Below, in pieces: positions 6,291 to 9,932 of a stretch of 9,932 bases of DNA. Under the pieces are notes generated by a model, which did no database searches, was not told the DNA's origin, and saw only the letters and a list, made by a program, of their open reading frames with translations. Each line of letters starts with the position of its first letter. The stretch's first letter is position 1. The stretch is from NCBI GenBank assembly GCA_003696125.1, contig RFHZ01000264.1, positions 1 to 9,932 on the forward strand. The letters are read 5' to 3'. The DNA is from Nitrospinota bacterium (GTDB lineage Bacteria > Tectomicrobia > Entotheonellia > J063). Both the position numbers and the translations under genes were made by a program.

Positions 6291-7643
6291 ATGAAGAAGC
6301 GTGTGGCTTTCTATACCTTTGGCTGCAAACTCAACGGGTATGAGACGGAAGCGCTCAAAGGCACCTTTCATGCCCATGACTACCAGATCGTCGAGTATAA
6401 CGAGGTGGCGGATGTTTACGTCATCAACACCTGTAGCGTTACCGAACGCGCCGATGCCGAAGCCCGGCGCATCATCCGGCAGGCAAGCCGCAACAATCCC
6501 GAGGCGCTGGTGGTCGTGACCGGCTGCTATGCCCAGCGCGATCCCCAGGCCATTGCCCGCCTGACCGGGGTGAATCTCGTCCTGGGTAATGCCGAAAAAG
6601 GGGAACTGTACCGGCTCGTAGACCAGAAACTCCGGGAAAAAGCGGCTACCCCAGAGATCCGGGTCCGTAACCTCCGCCGCGAAGGGGGGCCGGGCTTTGC
6701 CTTTCCTCCCATCGATCCTTCTGCCTTTAGCCGCTTTACCAGGGCAACCATCAAGGTGCAGGACGGGTGCGACGAGTTCTGCTCCTTCTGCATCATCCCC
6801 TACACACGGGGGAGGAGTGTCAGCCGGCCGCTGGCAGATGTGGTGGCCCATGCCCGCCGCCTGGTCGAAGCCGGGTACAAGGAGATCGATCTGACCGGAG
6901 TGCATACCGGGAACTATGGACGGGATCTGCCTGGAAAGGTGACCCTCCTCTCCCTGCTGCAGGAGCTGGAGAAGATCGAGGGATTGCAGCGCATCCGCCT
7001 CAACTCCCTGGAACCGAGTACCATATCGGAAGAGCTGATCGACTTCATCGCCTGCTCCCGCAAGGTCTGCCACCATCTCCATATCCCGCTGCAGAGCGGA
7101 GACGATGAGATCTTACGCCGGATGAAGCGGAACTACGATGCGGCCACTTACGCAGATCTCATCACCCGCATCCACCAGCGCATGCCGGAGTGTGGCATCG
7201 GGGCAGATATCATCGTCGGCTTTCCCGGCGAAGAGGAGAGGCACTTTGCCAGCACCAGACAACTGGTGGAACGCCTCCCTCTCACCTATCTGCACGTCTT
7301 CAGCTTCTCTGTCCGACAGGGAACCCCGGCAGCCAGGTACGCGGGTCACCTCCCCCCGGAGGTGATCACGGAACGGAGTGCCCTCCTGCGCAAGCTGGGA
7401 CAGCAAAAGAAGCAGGCCTTTGCCCGGCGCTTCCTGGGACGCACCCTCCCCATCCTGGTGGAGAGCAAGCGGGAGAAAGAGACCGGTCTGTTCACCGGCC
7501 TGAGTGAGAACTACATCCGGGTGGTGGTCGATGCCCCGGAGAGCCTGATCAACGAGATCGTTCCCGTCCGGATCGTGCGGGTGACCAAAGAGCGGGTAGA
7601 AGGGACGCTTTGCCCCGCTCCGGCCCTCACCGCCGGGGGATAG
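6291..7643 (+). CDS. mtaB: tRNA t6A37 methylthiotransferase MtaB
   Basis: MtaB is a radical-SAM enzyme that adds a methylthio group to t6A at position 37 of tRNAs reading ANN codons. The 450-residue protein has the three family domains. The N-terminal methylthiotransferase domain has cluster-binding Cys12 (TFGCKLNGYE), Cys48 (NTCSVT) and Cys79 (TGCYAQ). The radical-SAM core has Cys160, Cys164 and Cys167 (GCDEFCSFC) and the downstream HIPLQSGDD and GADIIVGFPGE motifs. A C-terminal TRAM-type RNA-binding region lies at about 385-445. The opening TFGCKLN favours MtaB over MiaB or RimO. A purine-rich site (AAGGGAAG) precedes the ATG. The gene ends 15 bases from the convergent gene's stop, and no clear intrinsic terminator with a T-run is visible between them. 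Confidence 0.93.
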   Translation: MKKRVAFYTFGCKLNGYETEALKGTFHAHDYQIVEYNEVADVYVINTCSVTERADAEARRIIRQASRNNPEALVVVTGCYAQRDPQAIARLTGVNLVLGNAEKGELYRLVDQKLREKAATPEIRVRNLRREGGPGFAFPPIDPSAFSRFTRATIKVQDGCDEFCSFCIIPYTRGRSVSRPLADVVAHARRLVEAGYKEIDLTGVHTGNYGRDLPGKVTLLSLLQELEKIEGLQRIRLNSLEPSTISEELIDFIACSRKVCHHLHIPLQSGDDEILRRMKRNYDAATYADLITRIHQRMPECGIGADIIVGFPGEEERHFASTRQLVERLPLTYLHVFSFSVRQGTPAARYAGHLPPEVITERSALLRKLGQQKKQAFARRFLGRTLPILVESKREKETGLFTGLSENYIRVVVDAPESLINEIVPVRIVRVTKERVEGTLCPAPALTAGG

Positions 7644-7658
7644 AGGGTAAAAGACGGG

Positions 7659-8597
7659 TTAGCCGGTGCGTAACTGCTCCACCCCCTGTTTGAAGGCGTG
7701 CAGAATCCTGCTCGCCGTATCGGTCGGTACCGAGCAACCAGGAGTGATCATGATCCCCCTGCTCCCTGCCACGCGTACCGTCTCCCGGATCTGCTCGCGG
7801 ATATCGGCCGGGGTCAGCCGGCTGGTGCGCCGCTCATCCACCCCTCCCAGAATACAGCGCTGGAAGAGCTCCCGTCCCTGTACCAGGGTGGGGAGCGTGT
7901 ACCGGCTCGACCAGTTGACGGCATGGCAGGGGAGATCCCGCAGCGCTTCGTAAAAGAGATTGTCCCCGTGCATGTGCAGGATGTTAAAGCTCCCGATATG
8001 CTGGACCGCTTCCAGGATCATGGCGTCGTACGGCTTCACCAGGGTTACGTACTCCTCCTCGCTCATGAGGTCTGCCGTTGCCGCCGAAACGGAGAGAAAG
8101 ATCCCGGCTGCCCCGCGCTCGATGGCGGCAACCGCATAGTCGGCCAGGGTCTGCGCGATCACCTGCAACCCGTGCTTTACCGCCTCCGGGTTCTCCTGGA
8201 GATGCCGGAAGAGGAGATCGCCCCGGGAGAGACGGGCAGCCGTGGTCCAGGGACTGAAGACCGTATCCACGAACCAGGCTTCTCCCCACAGCGCTTCATT
8301 AATCTCGGTGAGCGCCTTCAGTTGCTCCCCGAACCCGCTCTGCTCCGGGGCAAGCGGCTCCAGCCTGTACCAGTCTTCTGCCTTTTCGATAAACTCGATA
8401 TCGGGGGGCAGGGCATAAGAGTAATCGTTCATCACCTTGAGCCAGTCCACGTCATAGGCACGATAGAACCCGATCTCCGCCTCGGCATGGACGGTCCCCT
8501 CCATGTGTTGCAGCCCAAAATGGTACCAGAAGCTGAAGGGAGGGCGATCCACCTCTTCTCCCTGTAACGCGGCTTTTACCCGTTCGATCTTATGCAT
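7659..8597 (-). CDS. Uroporphyrinogen decarboxylase-fold protein (not HemE; corrinoid methyltransferase-like)
   Basis: This 312-residue protein belongs to the URO-D/MtaA-CmuA superfamily. It opens with the typical ERVKAALQGEEVDRPPFSFW (residues 5-24) and keeps the TIM-barrel pattern, ending in ITPGCSVPTDTA. HemE's N-terminal RQAGRY signature is absent, so it is not the haem enzyme. Methyltransferase members bind zinc through HxC...C; here the matching places read His208-Met-His210 (LHMHGDN) and Cys288 (TPGCSVP), a possible HxH...C variant. Substrate unknown. The start at 8597 is chosen because AGGAGAAG lies directly upstream; a longer frame to 8660 adds 21 residues with no family character that overlap the leader inverted repeat. 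It runs opposite to its neighbours, so it is probably a single-gene unit. No corrinoid protein gene is nearby in this window. Confidence 0.82.
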   Translation of the reverse strand: MHKIERVKAALQGEEVDRPPFSFWYHFGLQHMEGTVHAEAEIGFYRAYDVDWLKVMNDYSYALPPDIEFIEKAEDWYRLEPLAPEQSGFGEQLKALTEINEALWGEAWFVDTVFSPWTTAARLSRGDLLFRHLQENPEAVKHGLQVIAQTLADYAVAAIERGAAGIFLSVSAATADLMSEEEYVTLVKPYDAMILEAVQHIGSFNILHMHGDNLFYEALRDLPCHAVNWSSRYTLPTLVQGRELFQRCILGGVDERRTSRLTPADIREQIRETVRVAGSRGIMITPGCSVPTDTASRILHAFKQGVEQLRTG

Positions 8598-8628
8598 GAC
8601 TTCTCCTCGACTATGCGTCCTCAAATAC

Positions 8629-8669
8629 CCGCCAGGCACCATTTCCCACTGATCCGACATCCCTGGCGG
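8629..8669 (-). promoter_or_regulatory. Inverted repeat in the leader of the UroD-like gene
   Basis: CCGCCAGG at 8629-8636 is perfectly complementary to CCTGGCGG at 8662-8669, giving an 8-bp stem with a 25-base loop. It lies between the proposed promoter and the start codon, so the transcript could fold here upstream of the ribosome site. The same word occurs in the repeat copy at 8751-8758, so this may be a remnant of the same repeat family rather than a regulator. Confidence 0.4.
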
Positions 8670-8695
8670 TCCTGTATCACCCCAGATTCGCTACT

Positions 8696-8724
8696 ACTAT
8701 AGCAAAAAATCCCCCTGGCGTCCA
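8696..8724 (-). promoter_or_regulatory. Candidate sigma-70 type promoter for the UroD-like gene
   Basis: Read on the minus strand, TGGACG (8724-8719, four of six matches to TTGACA) is separated by exactly 17 bases from TATAGT (8701-8696). TGC directly before the latter makes an extended -10. Transcription would begin near 8689, leaving a leader of about 90 bases. Box match and spacing are read from the sequence; activity is inferred. Confidence 0.45.
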
Positions 8725-8734
8725 CGTCACCACA

Positions 8735-8792
8735 CCGGAAAGAGCTTTTACCGCCAGGCCTGCGGAGAACGCGGAGAGGAATAAGCAAAAAA
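8735..8792 (+). repeat. Direct repeat copy A (ACCGCC...GCGGAGAACGC type)
   Basis: This 58-base unit aligns without gaps to 8962-9019, with 46 identical positions by hand count. Best-kept blocks are TTTTACCGCC, GCGGAGAACGC and TAAGCAAAAAA. The GCGGAGAACGCGGAG wording resembles GC-rich purine-biased repeats found between genes in many environmental bacteria, whose function is not established. This copy has no obvious inverted partner arm directly downstream. Confidence 0.75.
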
Positions 8793-8798
8793 TCGGCA

Positions 8799-8832
8799 TC
8801 CCCAGTGTGGAGCCAGGGCTGAGTTCTGGGGA
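8799..8832. other. Nested hairpin
   Basis: TCCCCAG (8799-8805) pairs with CTGGGGA (8826-8832) over 7 bp. Inside it, AGCC (8811-8814) pairs with GGCT (8817-8820), with a two-base tip. No T-run follows on either strand, so it is not a terminator. Structure seen; function unknown. Confidence 0.4.
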
Positions 8833-8861
8833 CAGAAGAGGGGGGAAATGGGAAATCTCTG

Positions 8862-8886
8862 GCCGGGGAGGTTGACCTCTGCCGGC
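8862..8886. other. Compact GC-rich hairpin
   Basis: GCCGG (8862-8866) pairs with CCGGC (8882-8886), and GGAGGT (8867-8872) pairs with ACCTCT (8875-8880, one G-T pair), with G8881 bulged and a two-base loop. That is 11 pairs in 25 bases, stable for its length. No T-tract follows. It lies between the two repeat copies. Confidence 0.45.
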
Positions 8887-8961
8887 GAATCGATTATGTT
8901 GATAAGTAAGTAGCTATTACTAACCCTTTTGCACTCTGAGTCATCTTAAGGCCATACGTTA

Positions 8962-9051
8962 CCGAAAAAACTTTTTACCGCCGAGCTCGCGGAGAACGCC
9001 GGGATGTATAAGCAAAAAAGCTCTGTGGACTCGGCGTCCTCGGCGGTGGGG
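8962..9051 (+). repeat. Repeat copy B with inverted right arm
   Basis: Bases 8962-9019 repeat copy A. The sequence then runs into an inverted arm: ACCGCCGAG (8977-8985) is perfectly complementary to CTCGGCGGT (9039-9047), and CGCCG (8997-9001) to CGGCG (9032-9036). The A-rich stretch AAGCAAAAAAGC lies in the loop. The unit therefore looks like a small palindromic intergenic element rather than a chance direct repeat. It ends about 50 bases before the transglycosylase start codon. Confidence 0.7.
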
Positions 9052-9100
9052 CTTTCAAGAATACCGGTCAGGGAAGGCTGGTGGAAGAGGAAAAGAGACG

Positions 9101-9799
9101 ATGTGGAAACGTTTTATGCTCTGGCATCTGGTCCTGACCCTGCTCTTCGCCCCCCTCCCCTTTCTCCTGGAGCGGTACCATCTCTCGACTGAGCAACCGG
9201 TGGAAGAGGAGATCGCTGCCCGGAAAGCCTCCACGCTGATCCCTCTGGTCACGGATGCGCATTCCGGGCAGCAGCGGGTGCTGGTGTACCGGGACCGGAG
9301 AGGGGTCTTTCACCTCATCCTGGTCCGCTTTCCGCAACGCCCCACCTCTTCCCCTCCCGAGACCCGCTCCCTGGACACCATCATCCAGCGCCAGGCTCGC
9401 CGTTACCGGATCGATCCTGCCCTGGTCAAGGCCATGATCCTGGCCGAATCGCATTTTGACCCGTATGCCGTATCGAGCAAAGGCGCCCAGGGACTGATGC
9501 AGCTCATGCCCCAGACCGCCCGCCTTTTGGGAGTGGCTGATCCGTGGGATCCGGAGCAGAACATCTCCGGCGGCGTCCGCTACCTGCGCTCCCTCCTGGA
9601 TCGCTTTCAGGGAGACCTGACCCTGGCCCTGGCAGCGTACAATGCAGGCCCGGCCGCGGTAGAAACCTGGCAGGGGGTCCCCCCTTTCCCGGAAACACAG
9701 GCCTATGTCCGCAGGGTAAAGGCTTTTTACCAGAGAGAACAACAGACCAGGAAAGGAAACGGATATGCCAACACCACAGGTGGGTATCGTGATGGGTAG
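9101..9799 (+). CDS. Membrane-anchored lytic transglycosylase (SLT family)
   Basis: This 232-residue enzyme would cleave the glycan strands of peptidoglycan, leaving 1,6-anhydro ends. Residues about 4-23 are a hydrophobic signal/anchor ([19 protein letters not shown]). A short linker contains [18 protein letters not shown] (60-77), faintly like the DUF4124 motif often placed before such domains. The SLT domain spans about 90-215: catalytic Glu116 in [12 protein letters not shown], then [13 protein letters not shown] (128-140), an N-x-x-x-G-V-x-Y-L repeat ([13 protein letters not shown]), and [13 protein letters not shown]. It is a small family member without LysM domains. AGAGG (9086-9090) precedes the ATG. 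The last 11 codons overlap purE, so the tail after FYQRE may be a read-on extension rather than a functional part. Confidence 0.9.
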   Translation: MWKRFMLWHLVLTLLFAPLPFLLERYHLSTEQPVEEEIAARKASTLIPLVTDAHSGQQRVLVYRDRRGVFHLILVRFPQRPTSSPPETRSLDTIIQRQARRYRIDPALVKAMILAESHFDPYAVSSKGAQGLMQLMPQTARLLGVADPWDPEQNISGGVRYLRSLLDRFQGDLTLALAAYNAGPAAVETWQGVPPFPETQAYVRRVKAFYQREQQTRKGNGYANTTGGYRDG

Positions 9800-9932
9800 C
9801 GATTCTGATCTGCCCGTGATGGAAGAGGCGGCCAGGGTGCTCCGCGACTTTGGGGTACCGTATGAGATGACCATCTCCTCGGCACACCGTGCCCCCAAGC
9901 GCACGGCAGAGTACGCTGAAACGGCCAAAGCA
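9765..9932 (+). CDS. purE: N5-carboxyaminoimidazole ribonucleotide mutase PurE (3' truncated by window end)
   Basis: PurE converts N5-CAIR to CAIR in purine biosynthesis. Only the first 56 codons are present and the frame is open to the last base. Visible motifs are [13 protein letters not shown] (residues 7-19), the substrate phosphate loop, and TISSAHRAP (36-44), whose His41 corresponds to the catalytic His45 of E. coli PurE (GSDSD shows the same offset of four). The ATG at 9765 follows AAAGGA (9752-9757) at normal distance and lies 35 bases inside the preceding transglycosylase gene in another frame, so the two are probably co-transcribed. SSAHR fits the bacterial class I enzyme. Confidence 0.93.
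   Translation, partial: MPTPQVGIVMGSDSDLPVMEEAARVLRDFGVPYEMTISSAHRAPKRTAEYAETAKA

Larger units (their letters stand above)
8598..9100. other. 503-base gene-free region between divergent genes
   Basis: I see no believable gene here. Reading left to right it holds the leader and probable promoter of the minus-strand UroD-like gene, a 58-base repeat, two hairpins (8799-8832 and 8862-8886), an AT-rich island around 8888-8935, a second repeat copy with an inverted arm, and the ribosome site of the transglycosylase gene. The words AGCAAAAAATC at 8701-8711 and 8784-8794, followed at 8715-8724 by TGGCGTCCAC (compare 9033-9041), hint at a further decayed copy of the repeat. A promoter for the plus-strand gene must lie here, but I cannot place one confidently. 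Confidence 0.7.

Noticed and set aside
6039-7082. Long minus-strand open frame (347 codons) opposite the lipoprotein gene and mtaB
   Set aside because: It covers the cysteine-motif coding parts of mtaB and the lipoprotein, and shows no family signature of its own.
7613-7660. Bidirectional intrinsic terminator between mtaB and the UroD-like gene
   Set aside because: GC-rich pairing such as CCCTC/GAGGG (7624-7628 with 7643-7647) exists, but no T-run follows on either strand.
7698-8567. Plus-strand open frame (289 codons) opposite the UroD-like gene
   Set aside because: The minus strand gives a clear superfamily protein with a ribosome site; the plus-strand product is unlike any known fold and has no such site.
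8598-8660. 21-residue N-terminal extension of the UroD-like protein
   Set aside because: The inner ATG at 8597 has a good ribosome site and matches the family start; the extension overlaps the leader inverted repeat.
8899-8927. Plus-strand promoter starting with TTGATA in the AT-rich island
   Set aside because: The -35-like box is fair but no acceptable -10 hexamer lies at 16-18 bases; TATTAC is too close.
8735-9019. CRISPR array
   Set aside because: There are only two imperfect 58-base copies, 227 bases apart, with no cas genes and no regular spacers.
9004-9192. Small plus-strand open frame (62 codons) at the transglycosylase start
   Set aside because: It begins inside repeat copy B, overlaps the transglycosylase in another frame, and has low-complexity content and no ribosome site.
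9068-9928. Minus-strand open frame (286 codons) opposite the transglycosylase and purE
   Set aside because: Both plus-strand genes carry catalytic motifs, so this is a shadow.

Overview
The window comes from a diderm (Gram-negative) bacterium with moderately GC-rich DNA. It carries the outer-membrane assembly and lipid A gene block bamA-skp-lpxD-fabZ-lpxA, followed by a Gfo/Idh/MocA oxidoreductase and lpxI. This arrangement is common in Deltaproteobacteria-like, Nitrospirota-like and NC10-like lineages. The sequence alone does not let me name the phylum. No rRNA, tRNA, CRISPR array, transposase or phage gene is visible.

Region 1 (1-7643, plus strand) looks like one long transcription unit. 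It holds the 3' part of bamA (beta-barrel end), the periplasmic chaperone skp/ompH, lpxD, fabZ, lpxA, a GnnA-like sugar-nucleotide dehydrogenase, lpxI, an unrecognised lipoprotein and the tRNA methylthiotransferase mtaB. Several junctions overlap by 4 bases (lpxD/fabZ GTGA, fabZ/lpxA ATGA) and the other gaps are short. The exception is the 100-base bamA-skp gap, which contains a strong inverted repeat. BamA and Skp fold and insert outer-membrane proteins. FabZ feeds the hydroxyacyl-ACP pool used by LpxA and LpxD. LpxI then makes lipid X. lpxB, which often follows lpxI, is not here; the lipoprotein gene and mtaB occupy that place.

Region 2 (7659-about 8724, minus strand) is a single gene convergent with mtaB. 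It encodes a uroporphyrinogen-decarboxylase-fold protein that is not HemE and resembles the corrinoid/methyltransferase side of the superfamily. It has a plausible own promoter and an inverted repeat in its leader.

Region 3 (about 8598-9100) has no gene. It holds two 58-base direct repeats 227 bases apart (46 of 58 positions identical, ungapped). The second copy continues into an inverted arm. Two compact hairpins lie between the copies. This is the least explained stretch of the window.

Region 4 (9101-9932, plus strand) holds a membrane-anchored lytic transglycosylase whose 3' end overlaps by 35 bases the start of purE, which is cut by the window edge.

I found no convincing new defence or mobile system. 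The best leads are the lone GnnA-like enzyme in the lipid A operon, the unrecognised operon lipoprotein, the HxH...C variant of the UroD-like protein, and the repeat-rich intergenic region.
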